The notes beneath the pieces were generated by a model that ran no database searches, was not told where the DNA came from, and saw only the letters and a list, made by a program, of their open reading frames with translations. From positions 113,126,358 through 113,190,357 of the forward strand of contig NC_084794.1 in the NCBI RefSeq assembly GCF_963169125.1: a stretch of DNA of 64,000 nucleotides, written 5' to 3'. The position numbers and the translations under genes are program-made. The number at the start of each line of letters is the position of its first letter. Position 1 is the first letter of the stretch. Below are positions 1 to 10,766 of the stretch, in pieces. Origin of the DNA: Humulus lupulus. Lineage: Eukaryota; Streptophyta; Magnoliopsida; Rosales; Cannabaceae.

Positions 1-31
1 TTAAACTCCCCTTACCGAGTTCATTCTGGAA

Positions 32-2104
32 ATGAGGAGGTTTTATTCCGAGTTGAGCGCGGAGGATCTGGACGTGGGGGGCTACGTCACGGACGACAAT
101 CTCCGACTGGTCGAGATGCTCGCGGCCACCCAGAGCATTGTTATCCCGAACCTTCGGGGCATCCCCTGTGAGAAGAACGTTGTCGTCCGGGAGCAGATGG
201 CCCTGGATCACATTGCCAGTGTGGAAAGAGTGGTGCGAGCCAACGCGGCCTGGCGCAAGAAGGACCAGGCCCCGGCAGAAGCGGCCACCTCAGAGGAGCT
301 GGAGGAGCTCTTCGAAGATGCCCTACCAAACGCCAGGACTCCCGGGGCTAGCGTATCGGGGCGAGGTAACTCCCCGTTAATCTTAACTTATGCTCCCCGA
401 GTGGGGACTTAGCTAGGGATAGGCTAGTACCCCCGGGCCCCACGTTTGGGGCTGATGGGGAGATGAGACCTGCAATTCCCGTCCCCGTAGGCTCGGAGGT
501 CCTCATGTTCTTATCCGGGTTCCTCCAGTACGGGGGCTTCCTGAACCTGGACGAGATAAGGGATCGGGTCCATTCATTTGCTTTAGAGGAATTGAGTCAC
601 GCCCGGGGCCTAGATGAGGGTTCGTCCCGGGTCATTTCTAACTTTGATTTGCGTGTTTTCATCTGTTCGGTTTATCGTCCTAACTCCTTTTTCTGTACTT
701 TTGCAGGGGACTCCGATATGTCAACCCTTGCCAGCGAAATGAGGCGGCTCATCAAGGACAGGGCGGCCAAGAAGGCGGCCAGGAAGAACAGCGAGGTGAC
801 GGGCCCAGAGGCCCACCTTACCAAGGAACTGTCCGGGACAGAGCTCCGTCCCGGCGAAGGAGTTCTGGCCGCGGTCCCCCTCCAGGCTGTGGAGCCTGAA
901 GCAATCTCCGTCTCCGCCCAGCCCCCGGTGATTGACTTGGAGACGGGCGCAGCGGTCAGCCGGAGCTCGGGGAAGAGGGGCCCGGATGCTGGCGCCATAG
1001 AGGGAAACACCGGGAAGAGGCCCCAGACGAGGCGAGCTGGCTCGGCTGAAGAGTTACATGGTGAGAGCCGACTGGCCGCGAAGGAAATCCCTACACCGCC
1101 TGTTCTCCCCCTACGCCCGACTCTTCTCGAGGAGGGGGAGTCAGCCCTGCGGGATGAGCAGTCCCGGCTGATCAACCGGACCTGGGAAAACGGCCGGTGC
1201 TGGAGGGACGAAACTTACAAGGCCCTGACGATCCGTCGTCAGGTTGAATTCGCGGAGTGTCCTGCCGAGTTCAGCGCTCCTCAGCCGATCGTGGATCGGC
1301 CAGCCGCCGAAGCGGGCTTCCGCCCTAAACTCGGCCAGGGCACGGCCCCTCTGGCGACTGACCTGCTAGACCAGGTTGGGAAAACCATGTCCAACCTCCA
1401 GCTCAAGAGGTACGCCACGATAGCCAACCTGGACGTACTATTCATCTCCCAAGCTCTCCGCCACCAGGCCACCGCGGTAACTTTCACTTCTCTTACATTC
1501 CTTCCCTTACTTGTCGATGAGGGTTTTATTTTCTAACTCTTCTTTGCTCCAGGTTGACCTGTTGTCCCAAAGGAGTGCCGATCTGGTGGCCGAGCTGGCC
1601 ATAAAGATGGAGATGCCCAAGCTGGAGTTGGAGGCGGCCGTGAACCAGAGGGAGGCCGCCAAGGAGGCTCTTGGCCGGGAGGTGGCTAGTGTCCAGGCAG
1701 AGTTGGCCCGCGCAAAGACAGAGCGCAAGGAGCTCGACCGCACCAAGGCCGGGTTGGAGGAGGAGTTGTCTTGGAAATCAAAGGAGGCCGACGAACGGGC
1801 GACGCTTTTGGAGACGGCCGCGGCTCAGTCCGTCTTGGATAAGGAGGAGATCCAGGCCTTGAAGGCCTGCGTCTGCGAACTGGGCGATTCTCTACTTCAG
1901 GAGAAGGCGGCGCACGAAACAACCCGTCGCGAAAAGGAGGAGGCCGAGGGCCTGCTGGATGTCACCTTTGACGAGGCCATCTACATGGCCTGGTGCAAGG
2001 ACAAGAGTATGAACCTCCTTGTCTTCCCTGATCCGGAGTCAAAGCGGGCCGAGTTCGAGGCCAAGGAGAGGGAGGATGCGGACCTCCGGGCGGATGAGCT
2101 GTAG
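32..2104 (+). CDS. RE1 antisense ORF (aORF), three exons, 5' end possibly outside the window
   Basis: The ORF lies opposite to the gag-pol strand of RE1. Three open blocks can be joined: exon to 365, 707-1476 and 1553-2104 (stop TAG at 2102-2104). Both junctions have GT...AG borders and keep the frame (phase 1, then phase 0), which makes splicing credible. The protein is charged; its last exon is a long heptad-like region rich in E, K, A and L (coiled coil) and ends near an acidic tail. The position matches the antisense ORF that is known from Tat elements; its function is unknown. The domain expected upstream (see the related ORF at 33738-36195) would lie left of base 1. An in-frame TAA at 2-4 means the exon must start after it, either at ATG 32 or at a splice acceptor just before it. 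No premature stop was seen inside the exons. Confidence 0.65.
366..706 (+). other. Predicted intron 1 of the RE1 aORF
   Basis: Donor GAG|GTAACT at 365/366 and acceptor TTTTGCAG|GG at 706/707, preceded by a pyrimidine-rich run. The upstream exon ends with one base of a codon and the downstream exon supplies two, so the frame is kept. Length 341 bases. A prediction from sequence only. Confidence 0.6.
1477..1552 (+). other. Predicted intron 2 of the RE1 aORF
   Basis: Donor GCG|GTAACT at 1476/1477 and acceptor TTGCTCCAG|GTT at 1552/1553 after a T-rich run. Both exons meet at a codon boundary. The donor hexamer equals that of intron 1. Length 76 bases, short but usual for plants. Confidence 0.6.
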
Positions 2105-2460
2105 GCCCGAACCCCGGCCTTGTAATTCTATTAGTGTTTTTGGCTTGTAATTAAATTTAGAACACTGCTACCTTCTTTGGTTTTTATGTAGGCTTCCTTT
2201 CGTTATTCCAAGTAGAAATTTCATTCTGTTGCCGCGATTAATTGATTGTGAGGGTTCAGTTCCGGTTCCAACGGCCTGGACTGGACCCAACGACTTAACC
2301 CTCCAAGTTTTTAATCCTGGCACTAAGTCCAGGGCCCTCGGGCTTGGTTTAATTTGGAGCTTTGATTCTCCTTTTATCAGTTTTAGGCCATGGCTTTGCC
2401 CTGGGGCAAACCAGATGCTTCTATCTTCCAGACATCAATTGTCCTAACTGGACGAGCCTT
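2105..2460 (+). other. Non-coding spacer between the aORF and the tandem repeats
   Basis: No convincing coding frame. The first 60 bases after the aORF stop are A/T-rich and could hold its polyadenylation region. From about 2240 the sequence turns GC-richer and contains a degenerate lead-in to the repeat unit (GGGCTTGG...). Confidence 0.5.
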
Positions 2461-3168
2461 GGGCTTGGTCCTTCGTTTTATATCCCCGGACGTCGTTCGT
2501 CCGGGGTGGGACCGGCCTCAGGCTCGGTACTTCGTTTTTATACCCCCGGACATCGTTCGTCCGGGGTGGGACCGGCCTTGGGCTCGGTCCTCTTTATTTT
2601 ATACCCCCGGACGTCGTTCGTCCGGGGTGGGACCGGATTTGGGCTCGGTCCTCTGTTTTATATCCCCGGACGTCGTTCGTCCGGGGTGGGACCGACTTTG
2701 GACTCGGTCCTCTGTTTTATATCCCCGGACGTCATTTGTCTGGGGTGGGACCGGCCTCGGGCTCGGTCCTGTCTTATACCCCTGGATGTCGTTCGTCCGG
2801 GGTGGGACCGGCCTCGGGCTCGGTCCTTCGTTTTTATACCCCCGGACGTCGTTCGTCCGGGGTGGGACCGGCTTTGGGCTCGGTCCTCTTTATTTTATAC
2901 CCCCGGACGTCGTTCGTCCGGGGTGGGACCGGCTTTGGGCTCGGTCCTGTCTTATACCCCCGGACGTCGTTCGTCTGGGGTGGGACCGGCCTCGGGCTCG
3001 GTCCTTCGTTTTTATACCCCCGGACATCGTTCGTCCAGGGTGGGACCGGCCTTGGGCTCGGTCCTCCGTTTTATTTCCCCGGACATCGTTCGTCCGGGGT
3101 GGGACCAGCCTTGGGCTGATCCTCTTTATTTTATACCCCCAGACGTTGTTTGTCCGGGGTAGGACCGT
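2461..3168. repeat. Twelve-copy tandem repeat, about 58 bp per unit, each with a hairpin
   Basis: Twelve units of about 55-61 bases follow each other without gap. The core is CCCCGGACGTCGTTCGTCCG followed by GGG, TGGGACCGG and GGCTCGGTCCT. The first part is a 9-bp perfect inverted repeat (CCCCGGACG / CGTCCGGGG) around TCGTT. Copies differ by single bases and by the length of the T-rich spacer, and spacer types recur (GTCTTATA, TTCGTTTTTATA, CTCTTTATTTTATA), hinting at a three-unit higher order. The block lies between integrase and aORF, a place where Tat elements are known to carry tandem repeats. The long frames across it are repeat artefacts. Confidence 0.95.
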
Positions 3169-3428
3169 GGGGTTTGCGTCGCCCGGACCTTGGCGGTCCG
3201 AGTCGGGACTAGCCTAAGCTTGCACCCCGCCAGGTGTTTGCTTACACCCGGGATACCCCCCGCAAGTGAGCGGAGACGGGTCTGGGGTCACTTGAGAAAT
3301 ATTAGCATGGATTTTCACAATATTTCTTTATGACGTTTTGCACACGTCATTTTCATTGTTTGAAAAAGGTTCGCCCTGAGGCGTACATTGTTTACAACGA
3401 AAACGTTAAACTGGGAAAGGCTCCCTGA
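3169..3428. other. RE1 spacer after integrase
   Basis: Between the repeat block and the end of pol. It holds GC-rich sequence to about 3290 and then an A/T-rich stretch. No gene or clear signal was seen. Confidence 0.5.
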
Positions 3429-4559
3429 CTATTGATAGTATTTACGGAGATGCTCCACATTCCAGGCTCACGGGACTTCCGAGCCATCGAGCTGCTTTAA
3501 GCTGTACGTTCCGGGGCACACCTCGTGTTGGATCTCATATGGCCCCTCCCAATTTGGGCCCAGAACCCCCACTCCCGGATCTTGAGTAGTAGGGAAGACT
3601 CTCCGCAAGACCAAGTCGCTAGTTCCAAACTTACGGCTCTTGACTTTGGAGTTAAAGTGCCGCGCGATCTTGCCTTGGTACATCTTCAGCTGCAGCTGCG
3701 ACTCTTCCCAGATCTCTTCGATGAGATCTAGTGATTCTTTGAGTAAGGCGTGGTTCTGGGTGGGATCATACGTGTCACGTCGGTGGGACGGGACAGTCGT
3801 CTCGATTGGGATGATGGCTTCGCATCCATAGACCATAGAGTAGGGGGTGTGTCCGGTTGACGTCCGCTCGGTAGTCCGGTAAGCCCATAGTATGCGGGGC
3901 AGATCCTCGGGCCATTTGCTCTTACAAGCCTGGAGCTTTTTCTTCAGTGTTCCCTTTAGGATTTTTTTCACAACTTCTGCCTGCCCGTTTGCCTGGGGCC
4001 TGGCAACCGCGGAGAAGCTCTTCACTATACCATGTCTTTCGCAAAAATCCGTGAAGTGGGCGCTATCGAATTGCTTCCCGTTGTCGGACACGATTTTGTA
4101 GGGGAGGCCATACTGACACACTATGTTATTGATGACGAAATCTAAGGCCTTTTTGGAAGTGATTGTGTTCATGGGCTCCGCCTCAACCCACTTTGTGTAA
4201 TAGTCCACAGCCACGATGGCATACTTTACCCCTCCCTTTCCGGTCGGGAGAGATCCGACGAGATCGATCCCCCACACTGCGAAGGGCCAGGGGTTATTCA
4301 TCAAGGTTATCTCTGTCGGGGGGGCCCGTGGGACCTTCGCGTACCTCTGGCACTATTCGCACTTGCGGACGTAATCAATACAGTCTTTTTTCATGGTTGG
4401 CCAGAAGTATCCTGGGCGCAGGATCTTCTTGGATAGGCTGGGCCCGGCAGTGTGATCTCCACAAAAACCTTCATGCAACTCATACATGATGGCGCTCAGC
4501 TCAGTCCCGGACACGCACTTGAGGTAAGGCATGGACAGACCCCAGCGATATAGCTTTCC
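3429..4559 (-). pseudogene. pol: RE1 integrase
   Basis: An HHCC zinc-binding part (HEGFCGDH ... YVRKCE, stop, CQR) is followed by the catalytic core with Asp in WGIDLVGSLP, Asp in IVSDNGKQF and Glu in NGQAEVVKK, all kept. The C-terminal part includes GPNWEGPYEI and ends with WNVEHLRKYYQ and TAG at 3429-3431. Role: joining of the DNA copy to the target. Premature stops are TAG at 4353 inside the zinc domain and TGA at 3468 near the end. No chromodomain follows, as expected for this lineage. Confidence 0.88.
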
Positions 4560-5258
4560 GTCCATCATGACATATCGGTGGACTTGGTACTGGAATTTCC
4601 TAGCTGCGGCCTGGTCGTTTGGAACTTCCCTGGTAGACAGGTAGCGGACGAGCGGTCCCATCCAGGAAAGGGAGTGGTCGACAGTGTGGACGGCGGGGGC
4701 CCTGATGCTCGGGACGGGGAGATGGTTGACGGGGACCAGTCCGGCCAGCTCGGCCTCGGCGTCGGTGGCCAGCTTTGCTAGTGTATCCGCGAAGACATTC
4801 TGCTCCCGGGGGATTTGGCGGATGGAATGTGCTGCGAGTGCCTGTAGCATTTCCCTCGTTTGAGTCACGTAGGCCGCCATTCTCTCGCCCTTAGTCTGGT
4901 ATTCTCCCGAGATTTGTCTGACAACTAGCTGGGAGCCGCTGTAAATTTCCAGGTTTGCTGCCCCTACCTCCTGGGCCAAGCGCAAGCCGGCTAGGACAGC
5001 TTCATGCTCCACTTCGTTGTTCGACGCTTTGAACTGGAAACGGAGGGCATTTTGTAACTGGTGCCCCTGAGGTGACACCAAGATGATCCCGGCCCCGGCC
5101 CCATTCTCGTTTGAGGCTCCGTCCACGAAGACTTTCCATACGGGCGCCGCGGGGGCTTCGGGAATATTGTCTTCCGGAGAAATCCCAGAACATTCAATGA
5201 TGAAATCAGCCAGGGCCTGTCCCTTGATGGACACCCTGGGGACGTAGGATATATCGAA
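4560..5258 (-). pseudogene. pol: RE1 second, archaeal-type RNase H (aRNH)
   Basis: A second RNase H after the first one, known only from Tat-type and a few other plant elements. Visible catalytic positions: Asp in VFVDGASNENG (about 5123), Glu in SNNEVEHEAV (about 5020), and Asp in VFADTLAKLA (about 4787). The third position, normally SDSQL, reads YSGSQLVV: codon 4937-4935 is GGC instead of an Asp codon. The domain is therefore probably inactive even without the stop codons around it. It lies in the same frame as the rest of pol. Confidence 0.85.
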
Positions 5259-6335
5259 CTAGCTCAGCTCCATGGCCCACTTCAGGAGTCTTCCCGATGA
5301 CTCGGGCTTCTGTAACACCTGCCGCAGGGGATGGTTGGTTAGGACCTTTATGGCGTGGGCCTGAAAGTAAGGTCGAAGCTTCCGGGATGCCATCAGCAGG
5401 CAGAAAGTCAGCTTTTCGATCAATGGGTATCGAGACTCAGTATCCAACAATCGCTTGCTTACATAGTATACCAGGAGCTGTGTCCTTTCTTCCTCCCGCA
5501 CCAACGCGGCACTAACCGCGTGCTCGGTCATAGCCAGGTATAGGTACAGGGGCTCGCCCTCTACCGGTTTCACCAGGATTGGGGCTTTGGCCAAGTGTTC
5601 TTTTAGCTTTCGAAAGGCCTCTTCACATTCGGGCGACCACTCGAAACGCTGGCTTCCCCGAAGGACGTTGAAGAACGGGACGCACTTGTCTGTGGCTTTA
5701 GAAACGAAACGGCTCAAAGCGGCCACTCGCCTCGTCAGACTTTGCACGTCCTTGTGCTTCCGGGGAGAGGCCATGTTGATCAGTGCCTTGATCTTATCTG
5801 GATTGGCTTCTATTCCCCGGAAACTCACTATGAAGCCTAGGAACTTCCCGGAGGCCACGCCGAAAGTGCACTTTTTGGGATTCAGCTTCATCCCGTACTT
5901 CCGGATGACTGCGAAAGCCTCTGCCAGGTCGGCCGAATGGTTCCGGGATGTCTTGGACTTGACCAGCATATCATCGATGTATACCTCCATGTTTCAACCT
6001 AACTGGGCCCGAAACATCCGATTGACGAGCCTTTGGTAAGTTGCTCTGGCATTCTTCAGTCCGAAAGGCATGACTATGTAGTAGTAGATTCCCTTGTCGG
6101 TTTGGAAACTGGTGTGCTCCTGATCTGCCACGTGCATGGAGATCTGATTGTAGCCGGAGTAGGCATCCATGAAGCTCAAGATCTCGTATCCAGATGTAGC
6201 ATCCACCATTTGGTCGATCCGAGGGAGCGGGAAACAGTCCTTCGGACAGGCTTTGTTGAGGTTCGTGAAGTCAATGCACGTTCTCCAGGTCCTGTTTGGT
6301 TTTAGTACCAAGACGGGATTAGCCAGCCACACGGG
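5259..6335 (-). pseudogene. pol: RE1 reverse transcriptase and first RNase H
   Basis: Reverse transcriptase blocks in order: VLVLKPNRTWRTCIDF, the first catalytic Asp in FMDAYSGYNQ (about 6167), MPFGLKNA, and the YIDD catalytic pair (about 5975). The connection and gypsy-type RNase H follow (LTNHPLRQVL and RLLKWAMELS). Role: copying the RNA genome into DNA and degrading the RNA strand. All polymerase catalytic residues I can see are kept. The chain is broken by TGA at 5994, four codons from the YIDD block, and by TAG at 5259. Confidence 0.88.
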
Positions 6336-7259
6336 CTACACCGCCTCACGTATGAAGTTGATGGAAGACAGCTTCTCAACCTCCAGTTTAAGGGCCTCGA
6401 CCCTCTCTGTCCCCAAAGGCCTGCGTTTCTGGCGGACCGGGGTCGCGTTTGGGTCAATACTTAATGCGTGGCAAATGATATTGCGGTCGATCTCGGTCAT
6501 GTCGGAGTGGGACCAGGCCAGAAGGTCCTGGTTTCCCTTGACTTGGGCGATGATGGCGGCCCGAATGTCTGCCGGCAGGCTTTTTCCGACTTGGATGATC
6601 CGGGTCGGATCGGTTTCGCTGATGCACACCTCTTCTACCTCGTCCATTGGTTCCAGGATGCGGTCATCTCCTATCCATGGGTCCAGGTCATCCTCTTCCT
6701 GGACCACCCTCTCAGCAGGCGGGAGGGGATTTGGTTCGACGGGCTCTTCCCGGAGCATGTATATGGGCTGGGCTGACACATGGTAGCATTTCCGGGTGCT
6801 CTTTTGGTCTCCCTGGACGGTCCCTACCCCTCCGTTGTCGCATGGGAACTTCATGCAAAGATGGCGGATGGAGGTGATGGCCTTGAACTCGACCAGTGCG
6901 GGCCGACCAAATATGACGTTGTAAGCAGTGGGGCAGTCCACCACTACAAAGGTGCAGAACTTGAACGAGTGTTGCAATTCACTCCCCAGCGTAACAGGCA
7001 GCTGGATCTTTCCCATGGGGAGAAGTGCGTCTCTATTGAAGCCGTAAATCTGGGTTGGGCACGATGCCAGATCTGCTTCTGTCAAGCCAATGGCGGCGAA
7101 AGCGGGCTTGAACAACAGGTTGACGGAGCTTCCGTCGTCCACCAACATGCGGGATACCAACTTGTTGGCGATCTGAGCATCTATGACCAGCAGGTTGTGG
7201 TGCGGAAAGTGGACGTTGCGGGCGTCGTCCTCCGTGAAGGTGATGGGGAGGTTTATCAA
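6336..7259 (-). pseudogene. pol: RE1 protease region of pol
   Basis: Aspartic protease of the retropepsin type: LVDDGSSVNLL at about 7139 carries the catalytic Asp, in the DxGS form used by Tat elements, and VIFGRPAL follows about 85 residues later as the flap-side conserved block. The role in the family is to cut the gag-pol polyprotein. It is in the same frame as gag upstream and reverse transcriptase downstream. It ends at a TAG (6336-6338) exactly where relatives have an uninterrupted chain (REAV, stop, PVWLAN). Confidence 0.85.
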
Positions 7260-7268
7260 CTTAGGGCG

Positions 7269-9779
7269 CTAAGCCGGAGCCTGGACAAGGGCGCAAACTT
7301 CCTGGTCGTGGTCCAGCTCGCTTAGGTAGCGCTTTTGGTCATTTCTGGATGGCCCTCCCAGGTGAGGTCCACCCGAGATGGTGGCCACATGTCCGTCAAC
7401 TCGAGGGGGTGCTGCCCCGGAGGGGTAAGGCATTCCGGGGCCGGGAACCTGTGCGGCGGGGGCCCCCTGAGGGGCCTGCGCCGGGGGTCCTTGTGCGTAC
7501 CCCCCCTGGGAGGGGTATGCCCGAGTCGTTCCCGGGGCCGCGGGTTGTCCGGGGCTTGCTGACAGGCCCGGGACTCCCACGGGCATCCTTACTCACTGGT
7601 GGAGGTGCCCTAGCTTGATGAGATTTTCAATCTCATCCTTGAGCTGCTGGCATTCATCGGTGGTGTGGCCCACATCCTTGTGATAGGCGCACCTTTTGCT
7701 GGCGTCTCGTGGATTCCTCCCTCCTTTAAACATGGGGCTAGGCTTCCGGTAGTGAACCGCCCTTTCTGTTGCCAGATAGATGTTTTCCCTGGTGTCCACC
7801 AGGTTGGTGTATTCTGAATATTGGGGCTCGTAGCCCCTTTTCCCCTTCTTGACCGGCTCGGGTCGGTTCTGACCTTTGCCCGACCGCTTCCCCCGGGAGG
7901 GATTCACGCTTGCCTCAGTTACTCCCGTTTGTGATTGCTGGGCCCCGACAGGGGCCATGCTATGTCCTACCAGTGCGACGCCATAACTGGAGAAGTGGGT
8001 GGATTGGGCTGGGGCGTATCCCGAAGTGGCAGGGCTGTACACCGTAGGGGTGTAACTAACTCCGGGCGCGACGGCCGGTCCCAGGGCAACGGGGGGTGCG
8101 GCATAGGACTGCGCCGGGTGCTATTCCGCATATCCCGGGAACGTCTGGGGGACGAGATGCGGAGCCGGGGGCCACCCGAAGGCCTGGATCTGGGCTTCCT
8201 CCCAGTTGATGAATCCTTGGGCCCTTCTGATGAACTCTTCCAAGGTGGCGGCTTTGCTACGCTGCATGTCATCCCAAAGGGGGGATCCGGCCCGGATTCC
8301 GGACTGCAGTGCCACCAGGCGCTGTCCGTCGTCTACTTTCGTCTTGGAGGCTTCTTCAGTAAAGCGCTGGATGTAGGCCCTCAGTGTCTCCGCGGGGAGT
8401 TGCTTAATATTTGCGAGAGCGCTGATGTGCATATCCATCCTCATGGCAGCCACGAACTGCTTTCGAAACGCTGACTACAGCCCGGGCCAAGATTGGGTGG
8501 ACCCCGACTTAAGTCTCTTCCACCACTCTTCGGCGGGACCGCCCAAAGTGATCAAGAAGCAGAGGCACTTGTCATCGTCGCTGACATAGGCCACTGTCAT
8601 GAGTCGGTTGTATCGGGACAGATGGTCCCTGGGGTCGGTATTTCCAGTATAGGCAGTGAGGCTTGGCATCTTCAACTCCTTGGGTAGTACGGCGTCCAGG
8701 ATGTGCCTTGCGCAGGGCTCTTTATCCTCTTCGTCGGAGTCGGTGTCTGCGCCTTCTTGCTTGTGGACCAGGCGATCTGTGACCTTTTTCAATGTGGCCA
8801 TCTGCTCCATGAGCTGTCTGGCCATGCCATCCTCCAGGGGGATTCTCTTGTTCCTCCTGTCATTGATGTTGTTCCTGAGGTCGCCATCTCGGGGGAGGAT
8901 CTTTTCCTTGCGGGCCCGCTCCTTCCTAGCGTTCAGTCCATTGCGCAAGTCTATCCGAGAAGTGTCGTCCCCTGAACTGAGGGCATGACGTTCCTCGCGG
9001 TGGGGCCGTTCCCGATGGTTCTTGTTAACCGAGGCACTTGGGTGCAAAGATCTTTCCCGCCCGTCTCGCCCTGGGGCGTGCCGGGGCTGTACATTCTGCG
9101 GCCACGTCCCCTACAGATCGATCGGGTGGCCTCGTCCTGGGACGAGGCACACCTTCTCTTTCCTAGGGAGCGGCCGGGAACGGGTCGCAGCTTTTGCGAC
9201 GGGGGTGGTCTTTTCTCGGATCTTTCCACCGGCCTTCTCTCTCTCCCTGCCCGGGTTTCCTGGGGCTGGCTCAGGAAAAGTCTCCGGGGGAGGGGTCGGG
9301 CCGGCTCCTTCGGGGACCCCGGCTCGCTCTTGTGGAGCAGGATGCTGCGCTTCTGGAAGTGGGCCAGTTGCGGGATTGGTTGCCAGACCCTGCGCGGCTA
9401 TGAGCGCCTGCAGGGCTTGGAGAGACTCCTGCATCCGTCGATGCGCCTCCGCTTGCTCAGCGATCCTGGCTTCCTGATCCAAGACTTGCTGCCTTAGTCT
9501 GGTCACCTCCAAGTCTTGCTGGTCGGGCTCTCTTTCGGGGGTCTCGGGATCTGCTGCTTCGTCGTGGTATTCCCCCTCATTTTCCTCTTCTTAATATTCC
9601 TCCTCGTTCTCCTCTTTGTATTCTGTCCCACCCTCGTAGTCCTGTGACTCGCCGTGGTGAGATGTTTGAGGAGGCGCGTTCTCGGGTAGATCCTGTGGGA
9701 TATGCTTTGAAGGCAGCAGGTCTCTGTTGCCCTGCTCTGGATTGCTAGGGTCGAAGGTTGTGTGTCGTGTGTTCACCAT
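7269..9779 (-). pseudogene. gag: RE1 gag (capsid and nucleocapsid) region, with premature stops
   Basis: Starts at ATG 9779 (MVNTRHTTF), 59 bases inside the LTR end. Acidic and glutamine-rich N-terminal part, then a charged linker, then the Retrotrans_gag core with TGNTDPRDHL and WKRLKSGSTQSW around 8600-8480, then a zinc-binding-like motif CAYHKDVGHTTDEC followed by LGHL near 7600-7690, as in other Tat gag proteins. Role known for the family: it builds the virus-like particle and packages RNA. Stops interrupt it at 9591 (TAA), 9111, 8475, 8121 and 7269 (TAG) and 7593 (TGA). No frameshift: all parts share one frame with pol. Confidence 0.85.
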
Positions 9780-9818
9780 TGTAGTAAAGGCTTGACGTTA
9801 ACACTAGCTTCCTTCAGC

Positions 9819-9838
9819 TCTCAATGAAAGCACCAAAC
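9819..9838 (-). promoter_or_regulatory. RE1 primer binding site
   Basis: On the minus strand the LTR end TTAACA is followed by GTTTGGTGCTTTCATTG. The TTTGGTGC start equals the PBS of RE9 at 37641 and places minus-strand priming directly next to the LTR. Confidence 0.7.
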
Positions 9839-10766
9839 TGTTAACCGAGATTTTCGGTAACTATATTAATAAATGTTACTTAAGGATAATTGTAATGAAA
9901 GCTGAAGATTAACGCGGGCTTTTTACGTGGTTGGGGCGTTAACTAGCCTTAGTCCACGAGTCTATAGTATTAGAGATTGAAAAACCTTTTACAACAGAGT
10001 TTCTCTCTGTATTCTGACAGGGTTATTGTATCTCAGATGAGAGGAGATCCCTTTTACAGTGTTCTGTAGCTTATATTTATAGGCTTATGGGAACACTGGG
10101 TCTGGGTCGGGTATGACCCGGGCCCATCGGAGATATGGGTATTCTTGGCCTTTCTAGTGGAGGCCCAATACAAAAGATATAAAATACATGAATTCCTGAC
10201 CAGCTAAGGCCCAATAAGTTGACTCAAGAGCTATATCTCGCCCGAAAAAACGGTGCTTTTGGTCTGGACACTTCGAGTTACGAGGCAGATTCAGGAGACA
10301 AGACCAGTCAGAGTACTTGGCAGCGCAGATCCGAAACAACGGCGTGCAATCCCGAGGTGGCCTTTTCTGCAGGTGAAAAGTGGGGACAACGCCCACGCGG
10401 AGGGGGGCGGCTTCAGGTTCCAGGACGCTTGACCCCCCAACCGGGGATGAGGTGATCCGGGTCCATTTACCTTTGTCCCTCTTCATTTACCACAGGCCCG
10501 GACCGTACCAGGGTCTGGGACCTGGACGCGTAGGTTGTGGGGGGGATCCGAATGATCTGTACATCACCCGGACGACCGTCCCGGAGGACGGGACCCGGAG
10601 GGCCATGCCAGACCCCTCAAACGGGCCCAGACACGCACCCCCGGTCCATACCCCTCTCAGACACTTTCCGTACCAAGAGGTCTTGGGCCGGGCCCGCATG
10701 CTTACATGGCCCCTGACAATGGGCTTGGACGAAGGCCCCGAGCCCATGCAGGAAATGGGGATAACA
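9839..10766 (-). repeat. RE1 5' LTR, 928 bp
   Basis: Bounded by TGTTATCCCC (minus, 10766) and GGTTAACA (minus, to 9839), i.e. TG...CA. The outer limit is inferred from the TG/CA ends, the PBS at the inner end and the abrupt change to A/T-rich RE2 sequence at 10767. A TATA box lies inside at 10070-10083. The partner LTR is outside the window. Confidence 0.8.
10070..10083 (-). promoter_or_regulatory. TATA box in RE1 LTR
   Basis: On the minus strand the sequence is GCCTATAAATATAAGC. It lies about 240 bases before the inner LTR end, a usual place for the U3/R border. Confidence 0.55.

Larger units (their letters stand above)
1..10766 (-). mobile_element. RE1: Tat-lineage Ty3/gypsy LTR retrotransposon, cut by the left window edge
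   Basis: Read on the minus strand, the order is 5' LTR (10766 to 9839), PBS, gag, protease, reverse transcriptase, RNase H, a second RNase H, integrase, a tandem-repeat block and an ORF on the opposite strand (1-2104). This order, the dual RNase H and the antisense ORF are known marks of the Tat lineage. The 3' LTR lies beyond the window, so LTR divergence cannot be used for dating. The base next to the 5' LTR is 10767, and the candidate target duplication there is CTTGG (10767-10771), which cannot be confirmed without the other end. The element is markedly GC-richer than RE2 to its right. The gag-pol frame has no frameshift and only stop codons, so it is decayed by substitution rather than by indels. 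Confidence 0.9.

Noticed and set aside
2461..3168. Possible CRISPR array (regular repeats with hairpin)
   Set aside because: Spacers are themselves repeats, the context is a plant retroelement, and no cas gene is present.
2362..3217. Three long overlapping plus-strand frames with Pro/Gly/Arg repeats
   Set aside because: They follow the 58-bp tandem repeat and shift frame with it; no family resemblance.
3525..9497. Plus-strand frames over RE1 pol and gag, such as 6169-6786, 6780-7325 and 8985-9497
   Set aside because: They are shadows of the minus-strand gag-pol frame; none has a recognisable domain.
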